Below are positions 12,601 to 24,700 of a DNA stretch of 64,000 nt, one piece after another. The first letter of the stretch is position 1. Each line of letters begins with the position of its first letter. The translations under genes were made by a program, and so were the position numbers. The DNA is from Anaeramoeba flamelloides (Eukaryota; Metamonada; Anaeramoebidae), in contig JANTQA010000048.1 of NCBI GenBank assembly GCA_027625915.1, forward strand, positions 1,364,001-1,428,000. Reading direction: 5' to 3'. The notes beneath the pieces were generated by a model. The model saw nothing but the letters and a program-made list of their open reading frames with translations. It did no database searches and had not been told where the DNA came from.

Positions 12601-13239
12601 TTTTTGATAATTTTTTTTAGGAAAATTAATACTTTTCAAATTTGTCAAATTCTCATTTTTTTCAAATAAGTTAATTATATTGTGATATATAGTATTTATG
12701 TATTTAAGAGTCATATTTCAGGTAAGGTTAAGATATGTTATGATATTTTAGATTAAGTTAGGGTAAGTTTGTGAAGTTTGGATGGTATGTTCAGAAATTT
12801 TGTTTAGGATTTTAAAAATAATAATAATTAAGAGAGAAATTAAAAATTTGTAATTTGTTTCAATGTAAGAAAAATTCCATATAACTTTTTGGTTAAAATT
12901 TGAATTCGAAAATTTTTTAAAAAATAGTTAGTATTGACGAGTTTATACATTTTCGATTTTCTACAATTTAAGAAATAAAATATTACTAATCATAAAACAA
13001 TCTTTTGGATTTTTCCTCCCACTATCATAAAAAATACCATTAAAAAATGTTCATACCGATGATAATAATCAAGAAGCTCTTCAAAAACATGAATAAATTC
13101 AATGGGCTAATTTTGAAATTAAATAATATCCCCGTTTTTTTGCCAAAGATCGAGTGGAAAATTAAAAGATCATTTCAAATAGATAAATAATCACTAAAAA
13201 AATTGAGACTATGTAATGTCTTTAAAAATGAATTTAGTT

Positions 13240-13540
13240 TTTAGTAAAAAAATCTTATTGTTAAATGTTTTTTCAGTGGAATTTTATCAATAAAAAATCT
13301 GTTATGCTCATTTCAAAAATTGTGACTCACTTTTTTTAGTTTTTGGTTTTATTTTTTATTAATTTTTAAAAATATCGGGGGTTTATATTTTATGTTTAGA
13401 ATAAATTATAAAAATGAATGACAGATCAGATTTAATTATTTGTTGTTTATGAATAGTAAAGGAGATATTTTTTTGTAATCTATTATTTTAGGTGAGTCAC
13501 ATTTTTCAAATGGGAATTTCTATTTATGAAAAAACTGAAA
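13240..13540 (+). repeat. dispersed repeat, related to 41380-41680
   Basis: Both copies contain, in order, a TTTTTAGTTTTTG.TTTTATTTTTT block preceded by GTGAC, an AATTTAAAAATGAAT/AAAAATGAATGA block, and GTGAGTCACA followed by TTTTTTCAAATG or TTTTGAAATG. The shared order over about 300 bp suggests common descent; the 41-kb copy has gained a TA microsatellite. Confidence 0.55.
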
Positions 13541-14036
13541 TTGGTTCAAATAAAAAATATATTGATCAAAATGTAGATATTATTTGTAAACAGCACAATT
13601 TCAATAATCAACCTTTATTTTGTAATCTTGTTTTCAGGAGAAAAATAATGTATTGAGTTTTAAGGATTTTTTTTTTGAAGAATTATCGTTTTCATAATAG
13701 CTTCAAAGCCAAAATAAAAAAAATAAAAAAAAAAAAATAAATAAAAAACAATTATTTAACTTCTAAGATTCAGAACATATTGTAATTATTATTTTCTTTT
13801 TTCATTGGGAATGTTATATATTTATATTTTTTATTAGTCTCAAATATCACTTAAAAATGACAATTGACGAATGGTAAGATAAATTAAAAATTTTTTTCAT
13901 GATATTTTTTTTATAAAAAAATAAAAAAAGAAATAAAAGAAAATTCTAAAATAAAAGAAACTCGAATAAAAATTGAAACTAACTAAAAAAAATATTCAAA
14001 ACATTTTCTTCCGAACACCCTATTTTTTATAATAGC

Positions 14037-16996
14037 TTATTTTTTCTTATTTTTTCTTCTTTTTTTTGGGGACTGTTGTGTAATCTTTTTTGATTGGCTT
14101 TGTTTTTTTTTAGGTTTAACATCATCAATTTCCATCAATTCCTTTTCTTGGATTTTCGATTTTTCTTCGACACTAGGTTCTTTTCTTTTCTTATTAGGGC
14201 TTGCTTCTTTTTTTTTCTGGTTATTTCCTTTCTTTTTTTGGTTGTTTCCTTTCTTGTTTTGATTATTTACTTTCTTTTTTTGATTATTCCCTTTCTTGTT
14301 TTGATTGTTTCCTTTCTTTTTTTGATTATTTTCCTTTTCTAACTTTTTTTCGATTTTTGTTTCTAATTCTTCTTCTAATTTTTCATTTAGTTCATTTTCA
14401 ATTTCGCTATCATCCTCTGAATTTGTTGTTGACCCTTCATGAAACATCACTAAATTAAGTGGTGATTTTCCTGTTGATTCGGAATAAAATGTTATTTTTT
14501 CATCTATTTATTAAATTGGAAATAATAATTTTGAAATTAAAATATATTTTGATGTTGTTGAAAAAGAAATTAATCATTATTTTTATAAAAGGATATATTC
14601 AAAAAATATTAAAAATTGGGTAAAAAGAAAAATATTGAGAATTTATAGTTTATTAATTTTTGAATTCTAGTTTTTATACACTACAATCACAGAAAGATTA
14701 ATTTATAATAAACAAAATTCCAAAATTTTGGACATAATTTAAATAGTTGAAAGAATAACAACACTACACTTTAAATTCAATTTGGAAATAATTTTGATTA
14801 TACAAAATATTTCATTTTTTGTCTTTTTTGTTTTCATTTCCTTTTTTGCAGTTACTTAATATGTTTCGTTAGATCCGGGAATCTTTTCCTCTATAACTGA
14901 AGAAGGTTAGGGTTGAGTTTGTTAAATAGAAAAATCACATACAATTGGTCGAGGGTATCTTATCATTTGATCGATCAACAATTGTTGGTGAAATTTCAAC
15001 AAATTTACCAATACATTTTTTGTTCAGCTCGTTTCATTATTTTGGACAGATGGATTTTTATTTTTTGGTTTTATATTTTTCTTTTATTTTGGATAAAAAT
15101 GATTACTTATAAAAATATAAATACTCGGTAACTTAAATGTGGCTTTATATTAGATTTGGAAAATATATAATAAATTGTGATTTTTTTTTGCCTATTTTTG
15201 ATTTTGGGTGTGTGTCAAAATTTTTGGAATGGGGTTTATAATTTTAGATCTTTCAAAACAAAAGTTTCAATGACTCGCTTTTTTAAAAAAATATAATTGT
15301 GGGTAATTCAAAAGCAGTTATAATAGCCTGCTTTTTTAAAAACAATTTTATTTTTAATTAATTTTTGAAATTGCATATTACCAGTTATTTTAAAAAAGTG
15401 AGTTCTTTTTTTTTTTTTTTTATTAAAAGAATTAAAACTTTTCCAAAAAAATAAAGTTTTAAAAAAGTGAAGACTAAAAGCTTGAGAAAGTGTTACCCAA
15501 AGAGCTTAAAAAGAGTGAATCAAACAATTTCAGTAACGCTTTATAAAAATTGTATCATCACTTTTTGGAAACAGCTGTACTTGATAGTTTCTCTTATTTC
15601 TTAATTTTTTAATTTATTTTAATTTATTCAAGTGGAAAAATTGTCTTTTTCAAACACAGGTTTATTTCGAAAATTTTTCTCTAAATTCATCATCAAATTA
15701 GAAAATTTTGATAGACTTATTTGTAATTTCATTTTAATAAGTTATTGAATTGAATAAAAAAAATAGCTTCATTTATTTTTTCTTCTTTTTTCTTTAACTA
15801 CAAGACAGGGATATTTGAGTATTAGATTGGGATTTTATGATCTCTATTTATTCGTTTGGCTACTTTTATTCTTAGCATTTGTATATATTAGAGCGGACTA
15901 AGAATCCTAAATAAAAGAAAAAGAATACTGAAAAATATTGAAATGAAGTGAAAATCTTATACCCTTTTATTATTCAAATATTAGCAAAGGATCAAATAAA
16001 AAAAAAAATATTTTCAAAAGTTAAATTCAATAAATGTGCTTTGAAAATTAATGAACGACTCTACTTTGTGAGAAAGGATTATTGTAAAAACAAAAAATTT
16101 TGATTGTTTATCATTCTAAATTGTAATAACTGTTTTTATTTGTAGTATTTTGATGAAGCAATTAAATAATATAATTAATCTTGTAATTACTGGTAAATCT
16201 ATTTATTTAGGGAAAAGTTTTTTTTTCAAAGTAATGTAGTTACTGATGTGATAATACACAGAGTAGTTGTTTTTTGTTTTTTTTTTTTTATAAAGTATTT
16301 GCTTTTTTTCTAATTTCTGAAAAAGGGTGATCAAAAATGCGATCCTTCATTGTCATAATTTCCCAATTAACCAATTTCAAGAAGAGAACTATGCTTTAAA
16401 AACCTTCGAGTATAAAAAATTATTTTCTTTGGACTTGTAAAACAAAATACAAATAATAAAAAATTACGTAATTATTCTCGACTTGTTTTTATCAGATGTG
16501 ATTTTTCTGATTTCAAAAGGTAAACATGTTGTTTGAATCTAACTTGTAAAGTTTTGAAATAAGAAAAATCACACAACAAATAAAAAGTTAAAAAAAAAAG
16601 AAAACAATTTTTTTTTCCTCATCTCCAAAGTTTTGTCATTTAAATTGTGTTTAAAATGAATTCCAGATCTTTTTAGAAAAGATCAAAAAGGTATTTTTGT
16701 TAAAAAAAAAAAATAACACAAAGAAAAAATGTTTGTTACAAAAAAATTCAAAAAGGTTAATTTATGTGGTGGATCTTACTTTTAAAAAATGGTAAGTCAA
16801 GCTTAAAGTTTTCTTGTACCCCTTGTCTTAGAGTACAGAGTAAAAATTTTATGTCATCTTTCATTAAAAACAATGAAGCGCGTTCACCAATTTTTGCTTT
16901 TGGATCAAGAGAAACTGAAACTAAAGTCATTGAGTAGTCCAATTGGCAAGTGTATTTTTTTTTTGGAATTACAGTTAGTCCTTTATGTCCAATCAT
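14037..16996 (-). CDS. nucleoplasmin-like (NPL-fold) acidic/basic-tail protein, two exons
   Basis: Exon 1 is 16996-16780 (72 codons plus one base), donor GTAAGA; exon 2 is 14503-14037, acceptor AAATAG, phase 1, TAA stop; 227 residues. The splice joins KLDLPFFK to NEKITFYSES in frame. The first 95 residues follow the nucleoplasmin-like pattern shared by nuclear FKBPs (FKBP39/46 type) and plant HD2 proteins: GLTVIPKKKY, then a V-S-V-S-L-D strand, FLLCTLRQG, an LDLPFF strand and a last strand PLNLVMFHEG. Next comes an acidic tract (SEDDSEIENELNEKLEEEL), then about six copies of a 7-residue unit of the form GNNQ(K/N)KK, then a Lys-rich nuclear-localisation-like tail. NPL proteins form pentamers that bind histones in the nucleus; the acidic tract supports that role. 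No FKBP prolyl-isomerase domain follows, so it is an NPL-plus-tail protein. The intron junction is inferred; each exon alone would be missed or called low-complexity. Confidence 0.7.
14504..16779 (-). other. 2.28-kb intron of the NPL gene
   Basis: GTAAGA..AATAG on the minus strand. It contains an inverted repeat (about 15270-15297 with 15388-15411) and, at about 14860-15110, a small island of higher complexity that could hold a short spliced ORF or RNA (see findings). Otherwise A/T-rich. Confidence 0.6.
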
Positions 16997-19900
16997 TTGT
17001 AAAAGAAGAATCTACTTTGAGTTAATTTTAAGAAAAATAAATTTAGTCTTTGTCAACCATTTAAAAATTGGATCATCAAAAGTACTCCTTTTTTGGTTAA
17101 TTATACTTGAAGAAATAAAATTCTGAATATTGTTGACGAAAAGAGTTCTCTAAAATTGTATAATTTTAATTTACTTTATGTTTTTTATTTTGAGGCATGT
17201 GAACGTAAAAGTCCGATAAATCAATGAATGGAATTAATTTATTGAATTCAAGCAAAAAGAGTATAAATAACAGTTTTGGAAGATGGGTTTTTGTGTTGAG
17301 ACAATAATTTAATTCTGAAAAGTCGCTTTTTGTCTTGTTGGTTTTAAAAAAGGAAATAGCGGAAAGAAAATAAAAATTTTTCCCTTTTAAAGCTCTAATA
17401 TCAGTATATATAAAAGCTTTTTTTTTATTGGATTTCTCCTATTATCTGGGTGTTTAAATCCAATAATAAGTTTAGATTTAAAAGACCAAAACAAACAAAT
17501 ATAAATAAGATTGCTTTGTCTTCACATTGGCTATATTCAAAAGAAAAGTCTGAAATCACAAAGATTTTATTCTTCTCTGAAAATTATCAACTCGATAAAT
17601 TCCAGAAATTATTTTGTGTTCAAGCTGTTGATATTTAAACCCTTTTCTCATATATACTGTAATCTAAACAATAGATTCGGTTATATCAAAAAAAGTTATA
17701 ATTATGATATACATTTTTGTTACTTAATTTTAGCTTTTTGTTATTTCAGTTTTATGTTTTTAGTTCTGATTTCATTTTTTCAATTATATAATGGTGTTTA
17801 TTTCGATCAAATTTTTTTGATTAATATTGGTCTTCCATTAAGGTTCACAATCCCTGAAATTTGAAAAAAAAATATATTTATATTGTATTTGGTGTAGTGA
17901 CTTTTTATATTTTTGTTCTTGTCTGATCGATCTTGTTCTCGATATTAATTTTAATTGTTGTTTAAAATGGTAATTTTTGAAAATTTATTTTTTTTTTTTC
18001 AGTAATCAGAATTTATAAGTGTAAGGCTAATAGTTCGGAAGGGAAAATATAAAAAAAATGTGAAATGTGGGTTGTTGTTTCAAATTTTTAATCAGGTTTG
18101 GTTGTATTATGTGTTTTTAAAACAAAATTTTTTTTTTTAGTTAATTGAGTAAAAAGTCCATCAAAATTTTCTTCTACAACCCACAAATCATAATTTTATT
18201 TCTAAAATTTCTCCTAGTTTATTAATCTTATACTATAAAATTTAGATTTCAGAATAAAATAAATAAAATAATTTATAATTTTTTTTTTGAACCACTATTA
18301 AAAAAAATAAAAAGTAAAAGATCGATCTACGAAGAACCAAAATTAACAAGTCATCACATCTAATACAATTTATTTTTTTTTTCAAATTTCAGGGAGTATA
18401 AACCTGAAAAGCTGAGTTTATTTATTAAATAAACAAAAATAAAATTAATTTGGTATTTTTAACTTTTTGAGAGACCATAAACAGTTTAGAGCATTTTGAC
18501 AAATTTAAGAATTATTTTTAATATTGGATATTTCTCTCTCTTTTTTTTTCATTTTTCTCTTACTGTTAAGGATACCAATATTTTTTGAAAAGATATTATC
18601 AAAGAAAAAAAAAAAAAACAAGTGCCTATTTGATAACTATAAACACCAAAATATTAAGAAATTATATAGCTAAAAAAACAACTTTATCTTCCCATATGAC
18701 TTGAAAATGAATTGAATTTTATTTTTGAGGTTTTTAAGTCCTTACTTATGATCAATACTTAGATTTTCTGATTGAAACAATTAATCTAATCTCTTTTTTC
18801 TTTTTTTATTCTTTTACTGTTTTTTTGTTTTGATTTAATAAAATTGAGAATTTATGAGAACTTTTTTTTGCCAATATAATTTTTTATTTTTCTTTTGTGT
18901 TAATTTTTTTTTGTTAATTGAATTTTTTGTGAGCCAAAATACCATGGATTTTTTGTCAATGATAAATGAATATTTTGTTTTGCCTGTAGATTTTTTTCAA
19001 CAAAAATAAACGAAAACTAATAAAATGTATATTTTTATAAGTTGGAAATAACTCTTTGAGTCTGGAAAAAAAATCGACTGTAAATGAATCGACCTCGATT
19101 AAAAATTTGCCCTTTATTTTCCCTCTATTTGGAATTAATTTGGTATATTTATAAAGAGAAGAATCGTTGTGTGAGTTTCTTCTATTTAAAGTTCTGATCA
19201 TTAAAGTATGGAAAGTTTTTTTTTACCTCAAAATGTTCTTCTGCACTTTACAATTTTTAGTGTTTCTTCATTAGGTAATATATCCCCTTATCTTGGAAAT
19301 ATTTCAAAACTAAAACAATATTTAAAGAGGTGTGTTGTTATAGATGTTGTGGGGTCTGAGTTTTGGAGATCATTTGTATTGTCTCTCTTTGAAAATTTCG
19401 TTTCTTTTGATTTTTTTATTTGTCAAAAATTACTTTGATTTTTAAAAAGTTTTTAATTTGACAAAAAAATTTAAAAATTGAATTTTAGTCATATAAAATA
19501 CTGAAAATAAATTCGACAAAGATGAAATTGAATTAATATATAAAAAAGAATTATTTCAGATATCTAATAATATGTATTATTTTATATTTTTTTAGATTGT
19601 AGAATGGGATTATTTTTATAATAAAACCCCTTTATTTAATAATTTGAAGAGCTGATAGATCCTGCATTTTTCTTCTTATAATTAGAGTAGTATTTAGAAA
19701 ACAAAATCAATTATAGAATTATATCAAAATTGGTTCATTATTAAAGAATTGACAAAAAAAATCGAGGTCGATTCAATGAATATACTTTTAAATTATCCTT
19801 TTTTGAAGATTTTTTCAAGTATGCAAATAAAGATTTTACTTTATAAACACAAATATTATGAAAAAAAGTGAAATAAAAAATTTAGAGATTACTTAATAGT

Positions 19901-21724
19901 AATTCTTTCTTTCTTCCAAGTTTAAAATCAAATATATATTTGAAGGTTTGTTATTTGCCCAAGTGTAAAAATTTACATCTGCAAAATAAAATTTAGAAAC
20001 TCGAATGAAATTAATATGATGTGGAACTATTAAAAGTAAACACCAATCAATCAGATCTGATATAAAAGAATTTAAATTGTTTTTAAAGTCATATTCCTGA
20101 GATAAAGGTCGTATTTTTTTTTTTTTAATTTGATTATTGTTTTTATTTGAAAAAATTATTGTTACTTATTATAAAGATGCTTTTTTAATAAGTTATTTAT
20201 TTATTTTTTTTTTTTTTTTTTATTTTATTTTGATTATTTTGTGTATTAGATACAATATTAAAGTGTGTATTAAAAATCATAGGACTCGTAAATTTCTACA
20301 CAATTCAAATGAGAGATTTTAATGAACCAGAAACCAATCGCGAAACCAATATATTCTTGTAAGAATGTCCAATCAACCAATATTTCTACAGGAATTGAAT
20401 ATATATAGCAAAAAACTAAAAAAAAAAATTTTGACAAAATCAAGAATGAATTTTAAAAAAATACAAGTTTATTATTTTAAAAATAGGATTATATTTTTTC
20501 TTTCAGAAGCTAAAGTAAATTTCGAGATATGTTTAGAACAAAAAGAAAAAAAAAAGGTGTGAGACTATAAAATTTCCATAAAAAAGTTGTTTTGATAGAA
20601 TAAAAATTCATTTATCTAGAAACCAAAAAAATATTATTCAGTAATGATGTCTTTTGTGGATTTAATGAATTGAATTTGTCATTTTTTTTATATTGAAAAA
20701 GTTTTCTGCAAATACAAGGAGAATCTCTTTAGTTTTATTTTAACACTTCTTTTTATTTACATATATGACAATAGTACAAATATAAATTGAGATATTTCAT
20801 TTATTTTTTTGAAATTGATCATTTTGAAATGAAAAAAAAGGACAAAAAAGCTTTTAGAAAGAGATATTTTGCCTTCTGAGAAAGAGTGTTCTTAGAATAA
20901 TGGGGTGTGTACATTATAGACATTTGTAAGAGGATGTGTTCCATTTGCAATTGACTACCTTCGCATGCCAAAGGATTTACTTTTTCCCTTAAAATGATCC
21001 TTTCAAGGAAATATATTTGAAATGAATTCTTCAGATACACCATAACCACGATTCTTTTATCTTGGTTAAGATACTTCCGATCTTTTATCAAAAGAATAAA
21101 ATAAATTATTTTTTTAACAAAAAGTTTGTTTTTTATTTTATCATTTATTCTAATTTTAATACCACACTTATCGAGCTCTTAGAAATACAGATAAGAAAAC
21201 ATTTATACAAATATTTTTTTCATGATTCAGTTCATATGTTACCAAAGATCGAAAAATCACAACAAAATTTCATAATTTCCACATTTATCAATATTACTCT
21301 TATCTACTATTTTGTTGAACTTGGTATTTGCAATAGACAAAAAAAAACCACCTTTCTTTTATTCTTTGGTTTGATTAAGGTAAGAGACTTCAATAATATA
21401 AAGGATTGGTGACAATGGTGTGTCTGAAGAAAACATTTCAAACACTCCCCTTAAGAATTATTTTTGTTCCTAATCACAATTCAAACAAAATATTGAGTTT
21501 TTCATCTTCAAGAACAAAATTTCAAAGCAAAACAATACCTAAATTGAATCTTCGACTATTCAAACTGTATTTAAAAAAAAAAATCTAAAAACAAAAACAT
21601 TTTTTCTAATTTAGTTTTTTTTTTAACATTTTTTTACAAAATATTTTAAAACACAAACAAATCCAAACAACTCGTCTTTCTGAGTTTCTCTCTTTCAATA
21701 CAAAAAACCAACTTAGCACAAAAA
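16997..21724. other. gene-free region between NPL and MCM8
   Basis: Head-to-head spacer of 4.7 kb. Short frames at 17450-17638, 17511-17864, 18956-19201, 19208-19438, 20137-20322 and 20365-20562 lack recognisable motifs and are rich in Phe, Ile and Lys as expected by chance. A repeated segment in inverted orientation lies at 20990-21470. A 15-bp palindromic pair built on GAATCGACCTCGATT recurs at about 19087 and 19760. The last 60 bases before MCM8 are C-richer and likely the promoter/5'UTR. Confidence 0.6.
20990..21470. repeat. pair of inverted related segments
   Basis: Minus-strand DNA at about 21090-20990 and plus-strand DNA at about 21370-21470 both read ATGGTGTRTCTGAAGAA followed by CATTTCAAA, preceded by related A/T sequence. 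In translation the two give similar short peptides (MVYLKNSFQ and MVCLKKTFQ), so an old coding element or a transposon end is possible. Confidence 0.45.
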
Positions 21725-24700
21725 ATGGACAATATGGAAGATGTCTTTGAGGCAGACTTTGCCTTTTTAAATGAAGATCCGCTGAGCGACGAAGAAACAA
21801 ACGAAATAAACATGCAGTTTTTAGGATGGGAATTATATTTCCCAGGAGAGCAAACGACGACACTTCAGTTAAGTGATCCACGTTTAGAAATCGTGGACAA
21901 GTCGCGCCAATTTTTCACAAAGAACGGGCTTCTCCTTAAGGAGATAACAGGAACGAAGGTGTTAACACTTGATAGCGAGTTTTTGATAACTTCCTTTGGT
22001 ATGACTGATCTACGTGAGCGTATCTCCAACCAACCACTTCAAACGTTGCCAGCAATTAGCTTGGGCCTGTACCAAATTGTGAACCAGGACAAGGAGGAAA
22101 ACGAACGAAGCGAAAAATTGAATGTGAGAATCATTGGGTGGAAGCCCTTAACGATGATCAGGATCATTCGTGCAAACTTTGTCAAGAAGCTGATTTCCCT
22201 ACGGGGGACTGTCATACGGGTGAGCGCAATTAAGCCCTTGGTTAAAGAGGTTGAATTTTCGTGTAGCCGGTGTGGCTCAAAGGTTAAAAAAATCTTTGAA
22301 GATGGCATGTTTGAATACCCGTCATGGTGCACCACCAGGGGATGCAAAAACCATATCTTCAAGCCAATTTTTGGCTCGACCAAAATGGTTGACTCGCAAA
22401 GGGTGCGAATTCAGGAGGCATTCGATTCGGGAAGCATTGACGCAGGCAGGATCCCGCGTACCATTGACTGTGAAATGACCGAAGACCTGGTTAACCAGTG
22501 TAGCCCGGGGGACGTCTTGACGTTCACTGGGATTGTCAAAACAACAACACTGGAGCTCCAGGGTTCAGGAGGAGGGTATTCGTCTGGGAACCGTGGCAAA
22601 AAGCAAAACATGTTTTATTTATATTTGGAGGCGCACTCTTTAATGAATAACAAGCAAAAGGAATCGTCAAGACTAGATCCCTCTGGGTTTTCCATTAAGG
22701 ACATGTATGCAATTCGAGACATTGCATCTGATCGCCGAATTTTCCGTTTAATTGTTAACTCCATATGCCCAAGAATCTTTGGACACGAAATCGTTAAGGC
22801 TGGACTGTGCTTGGCACTATTCGGCGGCACACAGCAAAACGAAGACGAAAAGCGCGGGAAGCTCTCAATCCGGTCTGACCCTCATGTGTTAGTTGTTGGC
22901 GATCCTGGTCTTGGTAAATGCTTGGGAAAAAATGTACCAATAAAAATTTATGAACCAATTACATTTGTGAAGCACAACTCATATGATCTCTACACCGCAA
23001 ACAGAAATAGAAGGATGAGCACCAAGAAGAATAACAATTTCAAAAAATTTGATAAAAAGTTGTATGTCCAAAAATTAAAAATGAGCCAAGACATCCAAAT
23101 TGGTGATTTATTAATTGGCGACGATTTCAAACCGAGATTAGTTTTGTCAACTTCAAAGGGTTATGGCCAATTATATAAAATAATACAAGATAATGGAAAA
23201 TCTTATATTGTCAACAAACATCATATTTTGACGATTTATGATCAAGAGAAAAATGAAATTGTTGATATTGAAATTTTAAAATTGGTTGACTTGATAACAA
23301 AATTCCAAAATAGATTTTATGGTGTTCGACTAATCCGAAAAACAAAGAAATTCTTCACCCAAATAAATAATTATAATAATAATAATAACAATAATAACAA
23401 TAACAATAATAACAATAATAATAAGGATAAGAAGAATATAAATAAAAAAGAGAAAAAGAAGGATCAAAAATATTATTATTCATATTCAAAATTAAAAATA
23501 AAAAAAATTAAGGAATACAACGAATGGTTTGGGTTTCAAATTTCTGGAAATGGAAGATTTTTATTAAGCGATAACACTGTCACACATAATTCACAAATGT
23601 TAAAGTCCTTAAGTAATATCGCCCCACGAGCCTTTTATGTTTGTGGTAATACTACAACTTCTGCGGGGTTAACGGTAAGTGTAGCAAAGGAAAGTACAGG
23701 AAGCTTTGTATTAGACGCGGGCGCTGTAGTATTAGCCGATCGGGGGATATGCTGTATTGATGAATTTGACAAAATGAAAACGGAGCACTCTTCATTATTA
23801 GAAGTTATGGAACAGCAAGCAGTTTCTATTGCTAAGGCTGGTGTTGTTTGCTCTCTTCCTGCTCGGTGTGCAATTGTCTGTGCAGCAAATCCCACTGGCG
23901 GCCACTATAACAAATCCAAAACAATTGCAGAAAACTTGAAAATAGGATCTGCATTGCTGTCTCGATTTGATCTTGTCTTTATTTTATTGGATAACCCTAA
24001 TGAGGAAAAGGATAAACTTTTATCAAAAAAAATAATGGATTTACATTCTGGCTCATTTGATACCAATAAATTCAAAACATCAGAATTTTCACAAAGACAA
24101 AGGAAAAGAAGAAGGAAAACAAATATGAACAATGATAAGAGGAATAACAATAACAACAGCCAGTCTATATATAATTTCTTTCAATCAACACAGAGTGTAA
24201 ATACCCTTCCAAGCACTTCGCTGATTGCAATAAATACCCAAAAGGACAAGCCATCCCTTGAAAAGCGGCTAACGGTTTCTTATAAGGAAGAATTTGACCC
24301 CGTGCCTTCGGCGTTATTGAGAAAATATGTGGGGTACGCGAAAAAATACGTCAACCCTGTTTTATCACAAGAATCAAAAAAAGTGATTTTCGATTTCTAT
24401 ATAAATTTAAGGCAAAAACACAAAACTATTGATGGTACACCAGCAACAACGAGACAGCTTGAGTCCCTGATCAGGCTGTCACAAGCAAGAGCCAAAATTG
24501 AACTTCGTGAAATCGTCACAAAGGAAGACGCAGAAGATGTAGTTGAAATTATGAGAGAATCTTTATTTGACACCTTTTCTGATGAATTCGGACAAATAGA
24601 CCTTTCACGTGGCAGTGGAATGAGTAAAAGAAAAGAGGCATTGAGATTTATCAAAGAATTGACACTAATTTCCAAAAAAAATTGTAAAAGGATTTTTACT

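Larger units (their letters stand above)
8918..14036. other. 5.1-kb gene-free region
   Basis: Begins with a T/C-rich tract (about 8930-9060, repeating TTTCTTC) just past the VPS33 stop, probably its 3'UTR and polyadenylation region. The rest is A/T-rich DNA without any open frame of note. Diverged repeats at 9360-9640 and 13240-13540 are the only structure I can point to, together with a very T-rich block at about 12480-12620. Confidence 0.7.

Noticed and set aside
18956-19438. Divergent pair of 76-81-codon frames.
   Set aside because: No motif, no splice context that extends them, and chance frames of this length are frequent in the window.
22919-23590. Possibility that the MCM8 insert is a spliceosomal intron.
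   Set aside because: The borders are TGC and AAT, without GT..AG at the exact joint; it is open over 224 codons and carries ordered intein motifs ending in His-Asn-Ser.
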